Origin: Phlebiopsis flavidoalba
Lineage: Eukaryota; Basidiomycota; Agaricomycetes; Polyporales; Phanerochaetaceae
Length of the DNA: 64,000 nt
Direction: 5' to 3'
NCBI GenBank assembly: GCA_035772785.1
Contig: JAOCPU010000015.1
Coordinates: 248,001 to 312,000 of the forward strand
Within the stretch, counting starts at the first letter, position 1; every line of letters begins with the position of its first letter. Below the pieces are notes generated by a model. The model worked only from the letters and a program-made list of their open reading frames with translations. It searched no databases and was not told the DNA's origin. Made by a program: the position numbers and the translations under genes. Positions 1 to 10,545 of the stretch are shown one piece after another.

Positions 1-899
1 CAATTAAGGCACTGGACGACGTGGTTCCATTTGACAAAAGGCTTTCCCGTTCAATTACTTTGTGAGCCACTCCTGATATTGTACACTAGTGACGTCAGAC
101 TGATATCCTTTGCCTATTGCGTGAATAGGGAGATGGGTCCGGGTTTACAATGAGATCCATAGCTCCGCCCTGACATTTCGACAGATGGCCTGCTCGAGAA
201 GCAATTCGCATTCGGGGCCCCACAACATCACAATAAATTCAGGGACGTTGTACTTCTCACCATGGACCGTGTCCCTGACTGCGAGCTACCCCCAATCCAA
301 CAATCTAGTTGACTCAACACTCCATCGACGTCCGTCGCGCGCACTACCGTCATGACATTTCTCAGAGTTTGTTTGACATAGCGGCCTTTACCTCGTATCT
401 TCCTCTGCTAACTTAATAGGTTCTGTTCAAGATGCGAAGCCTTGTCTTCGTCTTGCAGGGACCAGAAGCCACCTTGTGGGTTCCTCAGCTTGATTGTTTA
501 GCGCTTGCCTTTCTCACGTTTCGGATCTATTGTGGGCTTCAGTTTATGCTCATGTACTGCGTCAGCGGCTTCATAATAGGTCTGATCCAAGTTCTCTAGA
601 CACGACGCCCACCTAATATCATGGTATCTCTGATGAGAACATGAACGCTGTCCGCAAATTTTGCTTTACCTGACGCGAAGCACGCATTGTAACTCCATCT
701 AACGGCTCCGAATTACACCGTCAACCCAATACAAAAAAAAATCTCATCTACACGATATATAGCACTTACCAGAAGACCACGTACGATTATATCCTCACTT
801 CGCCAACGCTCACCAGTCTGCACTTTTCGATAAGAGGCCACCTCTCAATCTCCTTGTCGACAGACTAGACCCATTCACCCAGGCCCTCCTCCGACAAAT
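1..899. other. Intergenic, no gene recognised
   Basis: I see no reading frame with recognisable protein similarity on either strand. It presumably contains the promoter of the plus-strand gene starting at 900: there is an A-rich run near 731-740, a TATA-like ACGATATATAGC near 752, and a pyrimidine-rich stretch just before the ATG. Confidence 0.4.
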
Positions 900-1764
900 A
901 TGGGCGCAGAAATTTCCAAGTTTATCGAAAGCGTTGAAAATCAAGATGATAAAAAGAAGACCGCTAATGACGCCGGGAAGGAACCTCAACGCTCTGAAGA
1001 CACTATGCGACGTCAAAGCGAAAAGCCTTCTTCGACGAGATCGTTTCTGACACCGCTAGTGCCGGTGCGAAAACTGTTGCCTGTTGACAAGGTCACCCGC
1101 AAAGGATCACCAAACATATTGCAACTTCACGGCAAGGACCCAAAGCAGACTGGAGAAGAGATCAATAATGCGATTGGCTCTTTTGTCAAGGGCGACATTG
1201 TAGGGTTTGCTGAGCCTTTCGTCAGATGATGGAGAGCTCATGGTTATCTTACAGTTACAAGGAATTACTGCGACTAATCTCTACCGCACTCAATAAGCTG
1301 GATCGGAAGCCGTCAGTGCCAACATGAGTGAGCGAAAGGGATACGCGATTGCAGTGGGCCCACTCGGAGGCATCTGTGCGTAGGTCTCATTCTTGAGTTC
1401 TTTTCGCTCAAAAAGGGAATCTGATATATCCTGACTGGTAGATCGAGTCGATTACTTGCTCTACTACTATGAAAGTTCACCTCCGAGGCGATTACCAAAG
1501 TCTGCGAAGAAATGTTGCTCCAGTGCTGGGTTATCTCTTCGGTCAACGTCGAGGCCCTGAACATAAACACTCTTAACGTTATTCTGCAGCAAGGCTACTC
1601 GGCCAAGGAAGGCGAGGACGATGAAGCCTTTCACAAGCGTCTCGATGGACTTTAAGACTCAAGTCATCAAGGAACTCCGAGATGCAGAAGAATTCCGAAG
1701 GGCGGTCCTCAAACGAAACACCGAGGCCGCTCTCAACGCTGCCAATCATATCATCACATTTTGA
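900..1764 (+). CDS. Uncharacterised basidiomycete protein
   Basis: Function unknown. The protein can be followed across several frames. It opens with MGAEISKF and a Lys/Asp-rich stretch, then FDEIVSDTASAGAKTV (about 1025-1075), LHGKDPKQTGEEINNAIGS, RVDYLLYYYE (about 1440), the segment VISSVNVEALNINTLNV (about 1535-1585), and ends RNTEAALNAANHIITF followed by TGA at 1762-1764. The order and the lack of signal peptide or membrane segment resemble lineage-specific soluble fungal proteins of about 250 residues that I recall only as hypothetical. Frame changes occur near 1015-1080 and 1229-1440 (at least one could be an intron). The start is the first ATG of the continuous similarity and lies well placed after a pyrimidine-rich leader. 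Gene reality is likely; function is not inferable. Confidence 0.6.
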
Positions 1765-3225
1765 GACGTGGGATAGCTTGCTCTGGAATTCTGAATCCCT
1801 GAAGCAACTGCTGACATGGATGTACGATTATTACTTACGACGAAGGAGGTCGGAGTGGGGGAGTATCAAATGCCAGGAAAGATTGCTTACTATGGGATAT
1901 CAAAATCAAAGATTATGGAAATGTATATACGATTACTTCATCGTGATGTGCTGCCGGCCGTCCTTACCCCCGTCTTGTATCCAATGTTGCCTCATCATCG
2001 ACTTCATGTCGTGCGATCAACGCCACGAGGCCGGCGCCTTGTTGCGAAACGCCCAATGCACGTGACTCGCCGAGGCGATTGTTCCGTCGCTTCTCGAGTC
2101 TCACTACCAATCCTCGCACGACCATGATGCAAACCACAGACGCTCAATTAATGACCTCCTACCGATCCTTGACTTGCTTCAGCTCAACGTCGGCTCGTTC
2201 CGAGGCAAACGTCATGCACTCCGCCATGATACTTAAATCGAACCCAGCGCTATGAAAGTTTACCCATGGTCTGCTCGTCCTAGAAGGTCCGCCTGAATAG
2301 GCGGCCCGGATTATAATCGAAATACTCAAAAGGTTAGCTTGAACGTGTTACTTCCTAGGGCTCATGGCTCATCTTCTATATAGTTGGAGGTAAGCGTTGT
2401 GGAGCAAATGTCAGCAACGCTTTGAGCAAAATCGCCATATAGTACGCTTTGGAGTGCATAGCAGATCACGTTCGCAGACTAAGCACTGTCCTGATACGTA
2501 TCCGCAAAAGAGACTTTGCAGAAGACTAGCTGACGAATCGAGCGAGCACAGGAGCATAGCTGCGTGATTGACCAGCACAGAGATCTCTCACGAGTTGCAT
2601 GGTCACTACAAACCCCACTAGCTTTCCGTGGTACATTTGGTAACAGCTACCCCTACTCAGGAACGTGGCCCGTGCCAAGGTATCTAGGTAGGCAAACAGA
2701 AACCTCCAGCACTCCCTGGAAGACTGTGACTCTACGCTGAGGCGCGTGACGACATTCCCAGCGTTCCAACAGTCCACTTAGCTCGTCGCTCCACCGCCAC
2801 TGCACGGTAGCGTTTTCATATGATATGCCTTGAGGTTCATTTGATGACTTACTAAGCCGTTTATGTTGATCTTCGTCAGGAAGCCAGCCAGACCATCCAG
2901 GCCCCAGTCAAGCTTCCGCATCGCTTGACTTTATCCTGTGTCACATGGTGAAGTTTCTTAGCTTGACCGCCACGCACCACTACTTCCAACATTTTTTCTC
3001 ATAGTCCTAGGTCTATTATAGATACCTCTGACTTACGACATTTCTGCTCCTTACTAGTGTCATCATAAACTTCAACCAAGCTTAATCGATGCAACGCCAC
3101 TGGCATATTCGCTGCATTTTTTCGCTGACTTGTCGTTCCTGAGAGGAACGAGAATTACGTTCGACAAAGCTTTTTTCTTCGATCTGGCATGATACATTGT
3201 CACTCCATCCGACGGGTATGAGTTA
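1765..3225. other. No gene recognised
   Basis: Only short ORFs without recognisable similarity. I searched specifically for the N-terminal lobe of the aspartic protease that begins downstream (the first catalytic DTGS-type motif) and did not find it here. Confidence 0.4.
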
Positions 3226-4022
3226 CTCCGTCCCTGTTATCGTTCGCCTAGGGCACCCATTACCTCGACGTCCCCGCGCAGATTTATACGTTGGAATCGA
3301 ACCAAGCCCTAAAATACGGCTCGACCCCTCGATTATGCAGACCACGGCCGGCAATTGTCGACACTGGAACAACTCCTAACGCTCCTCGCCAGTGGTACTT
3401 GTTTTGTCTTTGCCACCAGTTTGTCGTCAGTGCCCAGGGACTCAATATATGGTCTTCTTGAAGCAGACGTGTTCGCCACATATGTACAAATGACCGGCGC
3501 TGTGGTGGACCCGAACACAGAGAAAAACTGCTACGGCTCACTCTATCCACCACAATTTGCGAATTTGAAGAGCATGTATTTCACGATCGGATGGTGGGTG
3601 AACGTAATATAGCTCTTAACTTATTGATACGATTTTCTCATAAACAAAACTCATTAGATCGACTATGAATTAACCCCGAATGCTCAAATCTGGCCTCGTT
3701 CGGTAAGCTCCCAACCCCCACTATCGCAGTGTTCATTGCCATTTGAACCTCAATGATTTATGTTTAGATGAACGCGGCCATAGGAGGGACTGCTGATTTC
3801 GTGTATCTAATTTTTGGAGACATTGGGAGTAACAGCGGTTCGGGATGGACTTCATCAATGGGTTGACCTTCTTGGAGCGATACTAGACAGGTCACGGTTT
3901 ACGATTCCGCGACCCCACGCTTCGGCATTGCTTTCAACCCACTGCTTTCACATACTCACAGAGAGCAACTATGCCGCGCCCAATCCTGGGAAATAATTAC
4001 CAGCAATAGCCAAGAGAGATGA
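3226..4022 (+). pseudogene. Aspartic protease (A1, polyporopepsin-like), C-terminal half only
   Basis: Secreted pepsin-like proteases use two catalytic Asp residues; this fragment carries the second one. Visible in order: YVGIEPS, then TAGIVDTGTT (second catalytic DTG, about 3340-3372) and TLTLLAS after a one-base frame change, EADVFATYVQMTGAVVD, PPQFANLKSMYFTIG, an intron (about 3597-3657, acceptor TTAG), DYELTPNAQIWPR, a second GT-AG intron (about 3704-3768), NAAIGGTADFVYLIF, GSNSGSG, and the C-terminal signature TVYDSATPRFGIAF (about 3895-3937). The exact stop is uncertain (3996 or 4022, depending on frame). The N-terminal lobe with signal peptide and first catalytic Asp is not found upstream, so the copy looks truncated. 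Introns and motifs are otherwise well kept, so truncation may be recent or an assembly loss. It is convergent with the Nudix gene. Confidence 0.72.
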
Positions 4023-4081
4023 AGAAGGGACGTTTACATTGCGGAGTACATTTTTTCTGCCATTTTGCCGTAGCGATTGGT

Positions 4082-5401
4082 TTACCACCTGTCATAATCA
4101 AACCTGCCGTGAAGCCTAGTAACGATTTCCTGAATTGCGGCTCATTGTCCGGAGTAATGTGCCCATGCCGAATCATGAAGTCGACGAGAGCTGGCCCAGG
4201 TTAATGTTAGGCGACCTTATGAGATGACTCAGCTGGTCAAGGTGCGTACCTGCCGCGCAGTTTGTTTTTGAAGAGTCCAGCTCGCATCTTGGGAATGATA
4301 TCGGGGAGAGGAAGGAGCTATAGAAGTATTCGTTAAGTAACATCGTGGTTTTTGTGTTTGTTTTTTTTTACGTACCTCGAAAGATTCTACCTCGCCGTCC
4401 GCTAGGTCCAAAGGTTTAGGTTGGAAGCGGCGTGAGGATCCGGTATACCATTCGAACGCGCAGGTCATACAAATACCTGATCGATAACCTTTCAATATTT
4501 GTCAATCGTTGTATAATGGACGAATGCATACTCGACTTTCAGCTGCAGGGACCGCCCTGAGAACGTGCTACCACCTACGGATTTAGCGGGTGTAAAAAGC
4601 CATAATGGTACATTAACTGCCATGAACCTTGAAGAAATAGCTGATGCTCCCCACGGATTTGGCATACTTCTCTGACTAACTTCCTCTGCGATACTAGCCT
4701 CCTCCATGCGCTCCTTGACCAGAGACTCTAAACAACACAGCCAAGATCCTGCAGGGATGGCCGCCCGCCCGCCACCGCTGTTGTCATAAAACCCCGGCCA
4801 CGTCTGCTTCGTCTGTGCCCGCTTCGGGACCCACAATGCTGCATCCTTCCTTGTCCTCGACATAAACTGTCATGTGCACCCGTACGTGACGCACACCAAA
4901 CAGCGCACACGCCGCGCGCTCCATCCCTAAACGCATAGTTTGCGCGTCGCGTCGTCCGCGGAGTTCGGCTTCGTCGTAGGGCGCGTCGTGCTGGCCAAAC
5001 GGAGCCGCGAACTACACGGGGTACATCTCGACCTCTCCGCATTTACGAGGCCCAACGACGTCTGTCCAGAGGCCTGTGTCGCGCCACCGCTCGATCGCAT
5101 AAGCCGCGCATCACCTGCCGTCCGTTTGGCAGGCGTGTCGACCCAGAGCACGCGAAGCTGAGGACGGAGATCAATCGGGAAATGAGCCCGATGGTCGTCT
5201 CTCTTCTGGAGCCGAAAGCATTCTCGAGGAGCAGCTGGTCGACGATGGCAGGGTCTGATGACGGCCGATGGCTGGAGACAAGGGGTCGGGCGTGAGGCGC
5301 CAGTGGTGAGTTTCTCCTTCGACTGTGTCGGCTGAAAATTATCGCAACGCCGCGACGAGCTCGAGGTAGCTTTGCGGAGGTGTAGGAGTAGGACCCGTCA
5401 T
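4082..5401 (-). CDS. Nudix hydrolase, Tnr3-like (DUF4743 + NUDIX)
   Basis: Predicted nucleoside/thiamine diphosphate-linked pyrophosphohydrolase of the family related to the Nudix half of S. pombe Tnr3 and plant NUDX20/24. Start chosen at the ATG of MTGPTPTPPQSYLELV. The N-terminal DUF4743-like part shows LCERWRDTG (about 5090-5130), the Asp/Pro-rich linker, and ERAACALFGV. The Nudix domain follows: VPKRAQTKQTWPGFYDNS, then a Gly-rich AIPAG, and the Nudix-box helix ESLVKERMEEASIAEEV (Glu-rich, equivalent to REXXEE). Downstream are LKVEY, VYDLRV, DGEVESFE, KMRAGLFK, then the C-terminal FMIRHGHITPDNEPQF and RLHGRFDYDRW with TAA at 4082-4084. At least four short introns and several one-base frame breaks are present. 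Soluble, no targeting signal seen. The similarity covers the whole family length. Confidence 0.85.
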
Positions 5402-5699
5402 TATTGCAGTCGTAAGATGGCAAGAAGAGGATAGAGGTGGGTTTATTCGAGGCTGCTGCGCTGCCAATTAGCGAGCAGGTCGCTCGGCAGCCGTCCGCGG
5501 CGCGGAGACAGTCATCCGCAATGTGAAGTCGCGCTTCGCGATATTCTCATTCTCCAAAATTACAGGTTACATGAATAATGTAGTCGTGTGATATGGAGGG
5601 GGTATCAAATGCGTGGGTGCGATGTATATGTAGTCAGGTGGTGATCTTCAAGACTTCACCTCCAAGACAATGCTAGATAAATACAGCTCTGGCGAGAAG
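5402..5699. other. Gap between Nudix start and RTF1 stop
   Basis: Both neighbours are on the minus strand, so this stretch holds the RTF1 3' UTR and the Nudix promoter. No further gene seen. Confidence 0.45.
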
Positions 5700-7849
5700 T
5701 TAGAAATCTCCGAGGTCGAGTTCTACAGAATCGATAATATTGTCTTCAAAGCTCCCTTTCGTTTCCGCTGGCTTGGTCTCAGTGGGGGAAGTCCGATCGA
5801 GGAGTGCCGACCGCCGTCTGCGTGGGAGGCCGTACCAGGAGTGCCAGCTCTAACCATCAACACATTTCGGACCTAGCGGGTGTAAACAAGCCGACATAAA
5901 GAGAGTAGATCACCTCTACATCGGTTGTCGCAGTAGAAAACCCAGGTAGTTATAGACGAGATGAGTACCAACCTTGACAGAGCCTGCCGCCTTTGAGCAG
6001 CTTGATTTTATCTGGCGTTGCAGTTCCCATTTGTCGCCGCAAGCTTGCGTTCTCGTTTCGCTTGCGTTCCAGCTCGGCCTTCTCGGCCTTGAGTGCTGCC
6101 TCGATATTGGCCCTAGCGATTCTGTTCGTTGAGTCGCGCCAGCTCTTCTGCCTTGGTGAGCATTTCCTTGACTACTGGTGCCGATGACCTCCTCCCATGG
6201 CCTCAATCTCTTCGTCGAGTCTGGCGAATCTCAGCTTCATCGCCGTGTAAAACGGCGTAATTCCCGGGCTCTCGGCAATGAGTGAGGCTTTCTTGGCGAG
6301 GACGGGTTTTCAGAGTGCGCTTTTTTGAACTCTGATTTACGACCGAGGATACCTTCGACATCAGCCTAGATGGCGACGTGAGGCATGCTGCAGACAATGT
6401 CTCATCGAAATATAATGACGCTTGCCTCTGTGAGTGTCTGAGCACTTAGCTTTTGGATCTGTGCTGCCTTCTTCTCGCATTGCCGTCTTGTGGGAAACGC
6501 AAGCTTCTCCGACTCATATACTCGCACTACACGACTGAACTCTTTCTATCGTTGCATAAATTTTCTGGTGGACTCAATGGATGTTCAATCCGACATACCT
6601 CGCTTATGGGGCTGTTCGAAATTTGGCTCATGACAAAGTTCTTTTTCAGACTTTCCATGGCGAAGTACGAGCTCTTTATTCGTCATACTATCCTCGAGCT
6701 TATAGGGTTTGCCAGGTTTTGGCGAGACCTCTGACATGGATGTGGGGTAAGTTACAAAAGAATGAGATTTGGTCAAGGATGGGCATCTCACCAACGATCT
6801 CACAGGCGCGATATACAGGTTTGGCTGCCTTCCATACCGATACAATATCGAAGCCAAGCACCTGACACCGTTTTCAGAAGACGTTTCTGAAGAGATGCGT
6901 CGAGAAGTCATACCTTTGATGAGGTCATCAAACCATGGGTTTTTCACAATGTTTCGCAATAACAGTCCGGGTGAGAACGATGCTTTGCAATTCGAAATAT
7001 CCGGCGGGTTTATCGTCCGCAATTGCCTTGCTTGTCGATGCGCGATCCCTGTCATCGTACTCATCAAACTTATTGATCTGACCGTCCTCTTCTTCTTCGT
7101 CTGAAGTCTCCATGTCCATAGGGGACGAAGATCTGTCGCGTTTCGGTGAATCCGTTCTAGCCTGAGAGGAGTGAGCTCGGTAGTCAGCATAGCAGACGAG
7201 TTTCAATCACCCGTTTCTTGTCGCCTTTTGCTCGACGCTTCTCCTAAGTTCGTCTAGCTTCTTGGACTTCTCCTTGGTTGCGGCCGCGTTGGGCGTGTTG
7301 GCCTGGTCAATGCGTGTTTGAAGATGAGGGACAATGTTGGACGGCAGCTCCACTCACGTTTAGCCGCCTTTGCTACGTTCTCGTCTATATCCCCAGTCCT
7401 AGACTTGAAGAGCGCGTCTAGGTTTGCGTTTTGTCCCGGAACCTTTGCAATCTCTTCTTGACGTTGAGCGAGGATCACCTCACGCTCGACCTCTGCCATG
7501 TCCAGTAACCTGGCCCCTATGATGATGAGACTCAAGTTCGGCAACAGCAAAGTGTAAATGGTACCGTGTTCTGTCATCCTCGTCAATAGATATTTACCCT
7601 CCAAGGGGTACGGGTTGTCATTCTCTCCGTCGTCTGAGGCGTCATCCTCAGAGTCCGTGTCTGACGTCTCGCAGCGCTGCCGGAAGTGACCTATAAGTTG
7701 TGACAGGCATCCTATGCCTAAAGTCTACTTACTCTGACCTTCTGCGCTTCATAGTCTTATGTTGCGCCTGGCGTTTTCTGCGCTTCTTTCTCGGTAGCTC
7801 CAGCTAACTCGAGCAACTCGTCAGAGAAATCACCCTCTGAGTCAGACAT
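5700..7849 (-). CDS. RTF1: RNA polymerase-associated protein RTF1
   Basis: Subunit of the Paf1 complex, a nuclear transcription elongation factor needed for histone H2B ubiquitination. The start gives MSDSEGDFSDELLELAG, the usual acidic Rtf1 opening, followed by a basic patch (RQAQHKTMKRRR). Then come SDTDSEDDASDD, PYPLEGKY, an intron, EREVILAQRQEEIAK, the acidic linker METSDEEEEDGQINKFDEY, and the Plus3 domain (about 6950 down to 6600): LQSIVLTRTVIAKH, PWFDDLIKG, GKPYKLE. A C-terminal charged helix follows (EEALARLNEQNR-like, NIEAALKAEKAELERKRNEN), and the protein ends SFEDNIIDSVELDLGDF with TAA at 5700-5702. At least one intron is canonical; frame breaks occur throughout. Divergently transcribed from SOF1. 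The full domain order is present. Confidence 0.92.
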
Positions 7850-8178
7850 GTTGGCGGTCTTTGTTTTATACTTCAAAAAATGCGATAAAGGGTCCGTGAA
7901 CGAAGGCTTTGGTTAGTGTGGTTGCCGGGGGAGGGAGTGGCGGGATGTCAAGACAAGGCCCCAAAGCGAGCCCAGGTTCGCTAGGGTTCGCTGTAGCAGC
8001 TGGCGTCTACAAAGCACGTGGCATAAACGCCCCAAATTCGGCAGACGCTTGATGGGTGATTGGGCCTCTGTTCTTTCCACTCACTCTGCTTGAGGATTTG
8101 CTTTTTGTCTTCGTTGTCTCACTCTCACTACGCTTTGTGAGCAAAGCTTCCAATAAAAGAGCAATACTTAGGGGGGAA
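7850..8178. promoter_or_regulatory. Shared divergent promoter RTF1 / SOF1
   Basis: A 329-bp region between the start codons of two divergent housekeeping genes. Pyrimidine-rich stretches precede the SOF1 ATG (about 8080-8130). No TATA box of good quality is seen. Co-regulation is an inference from the arrangement only. Confidence 0.5.
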
Positions 8179-9940
8179 ATGGTAGTAAGTGCCTCTCATG
8201 GCGTGGGTGATGGGTAGTAGTCGAATAACCACGTCGAGTGTAGAAAATCTCCGTGCTACAACATGCACCCTCGGCACATTTGCCTACTCGCCCTGGGGAC
8301 CCCACGCCTACATCAAGAAATTTGGATCCTCTCATGCACCCATTTGCGAAAGCTCGTGAACGGACTCGCGCCCTAAACGCAGCAAAAATGGAGCGCATGT
8401 TTGCGAAACCTTTCGTAGCCGCCTTGGAAGGTCATATGGAAGCGATAGAGACCATGTCGCGGAGACCCGAATCTTTGACCGCTGTTGCTAGTGCAAGCTG
8501 GGACGGAGGTATGTACGTGTCGTTACCGCAGTGCAGCCTTGCCGTTTATGCTCAGTGCTCTCATCTTCGTCCTCTCATAGGTCTAATTGTGCATGACCTT
8601 GCGCAGAAAACGCACTTGTTACGCGTAAACGATGCACACAAGGGGAAGATTTCTGGCGTGTGTTTTGCTGATGAGCACCGGTTACGCTCTCACTTGTGGT
8701 GTGGATCGTAACGTCAAGCTATGGGACTCAAGACAGACAGACGAAAACGGCGCTGGTCCTTCAGAGGTACATCCCTGTTCGCTAATACGAGGTATACGTC
8801 TAATATTTACATCCAGGCGAAAAAAGTATCCCCTTAGTATACTCTTCCCGGGAAAGACTGCGTTCAAGTAAGACGAAGAGATGCTTTTATAGGCTTCTAT
8901 TGACATGCTAGCAAAGCTCGATAGACCACCACCGGTCCGACCCATTATTTGCAACCGCTTCAACGATCGTTCAAGTCTGGGATGAGACGAAGTACGACGT
9001 GTCCAACAATTTTCCACATTTGGAGAGAGCTCATTGTTGAACAGGAGCGCGCCGATTCTCGAACCTCACATTCCCAACCTCTTCAGAGACTATATCTGCC
9101 GTAAAATTCAAATCTCGCGGAGTCTTCGGTACTCGCGAGTATAGGCTCAGACCGAACGTTCACTCTCTATGATATACGTACAGGGAAGGCAGAACGTCGA
9201 GTGGTCATGCAGGCGAGCACCCATTTTTTCTAGCTCAGGGTTTTCCTCATCCAACTCTAGTTCCGAAGTAACGCGCTATCATGGTCACCAACCTTCCCAA
9301 CGTCCTGTCCTCCTGGCATCAGAAGACCACAATCTGTACACATTCGACGTGCGTTCCCTTCACACACCAACACACATATACAAGGGACATGTTGCACGGG
9401 CTGTCACCTCCTGTGATTGGAGCCCCACCGGGCTGGAGTTTGTCAGCGGAGGATGGGACCGGACGGTTTTCGCATATGGAAGGAAGGCGTCGGCACACAG
9501 CCAGAAGTATACCACACAAAACGAATGCAACGGTAGGTCGCTTGATCATCTGTTTCGAGCCTTCAACTTACATTGACTAGTGTTACCTCGACGTTGTTCA
9601 CCGCCGACTCGCGATTCGTGCTTTCCGGCTCTGATGACGGCAACGTGCGCATGTGGAAAGCCCGCGCATCCGACAAGCTCGGAATTATCGACACGCGCGA
9701 GCGCGCCGCTATGGAGTACCGCGACAGCCTCAAGGAGCGTTGGAAGTTCGACAAAGAGGTCGGCCGCGTCTCGCGCACACGGTCATGTACCCAAGCCGGT
9801 GCACAAAGCCGGACAGCTCAAGCGCACAATGCTCGAGGCGCAACGTGTCAAGGAGGAACGGCGCCGGAAGCATACGCGTGCTGGGGAGAGCAAGCCCAAA
9901 CCGGAGCGAAAGAAGGTGGTTTGTGGCGGAGCAGACTTAA
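8179..9940 (+). CDS. SOF1: WD40 protein SOF1 (DCAF13), U3 snoRNP/18S processing
   Basis: Nucleolar WD40 protein of the small-subunit processome, required for 18S rRNA maturation. The start is unusual and well supported: a two-codon first exon (ATG GTA, 8179-8184), a 59-nt intron 8185-8243 (GTAAGT...TAG), then KISVLQHAPSAHL in frame. Next are RNLDPLMHPF (the Sof1 signature preceding the propeller), ALNAAKMERMFAKPFVAAL, and WD repeats visible as SASWDGG, LTCGVDRNVKLWDSR, SDRTFTLYDIR, LLASEDHNLYTFDVRSL, EFVSGGWDRTV, VLSGSDDGNVRMWKA. The C-terminal Sof1-like basic domain contains ERAAMEYRDSLKERWKFDKE, RTRHVPKPVHKAGQLKRTML and ends VVVAEQT with TAG at 9938-9940. Several introns and frame breaks. 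Complete family architecture. Confidence 0.92.
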
Positions 9941-10545
9941 ACGGCTCGTTACCTTTCCTGTTCTACACGGCTTATCTATCATATTGCAGCGTCTGCCAAC
10001 CCTCAAAGTGGTTAGAATGCATACTGCGATGTGCTGGCCTCCATTTGCCGAGAAACCCATGCAAGTATGTTGGAGGTATACCTTCATGCCCCCCGCGCTT
10101 TGTGATACAATCTCAGTCCTCGTCGCGGTGAGAAGAAAGCTCGACTCCTGACACCGCTTTTCGAGTGTGAAAGTGACCGACTTAGACATTCCTTGCCTAT
10201 ACACTATGACCAGACATGATAGTCCCTGCGCCACATGATATCTCCACTTGTGCTGACAACAGTTCGTTTGATGGCTCACTTGATAGTACTGCCTCAAGGC
10301 CCACTGACACGCAGAATCTACCGGGTGCTATATGTCACTGGTACGTGCTAAGAAAGTTCGGTTGATTGCTATCACTGAAGGTATCCCTAGAAAAGATTGC
10401 TCTGGTGTTTTCCCACGACGTTCGTCGGATTGGCCCCAAGATTCTCGCGCGAGCAAGACTGCGCCTCCTCGCACTTAAGAGACTCAAAACATCGCCACCC
10501 CCCTGCTACGAGTGTAACCCCTAACTTTTACCTTTCTACCTCGCG
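9941..10545. other. Intergenic (SOF1 3' / OMT1 5')
   Basis: No recognisable coding sequence. The 3' part must include the OMT1 promoter; a CCCCTAACTTTTACC-type pyrimidine-rich leader precedes the ATG. Confidence 0.4.

Noticed and set aside
5670..5876. Plus-strand 68-codon ORF with good-looking composition
   Set aside because: It is the antisense of the RTF1 C terminus, which reads SFEDNIIDSVELDLGDF on the minus strand.
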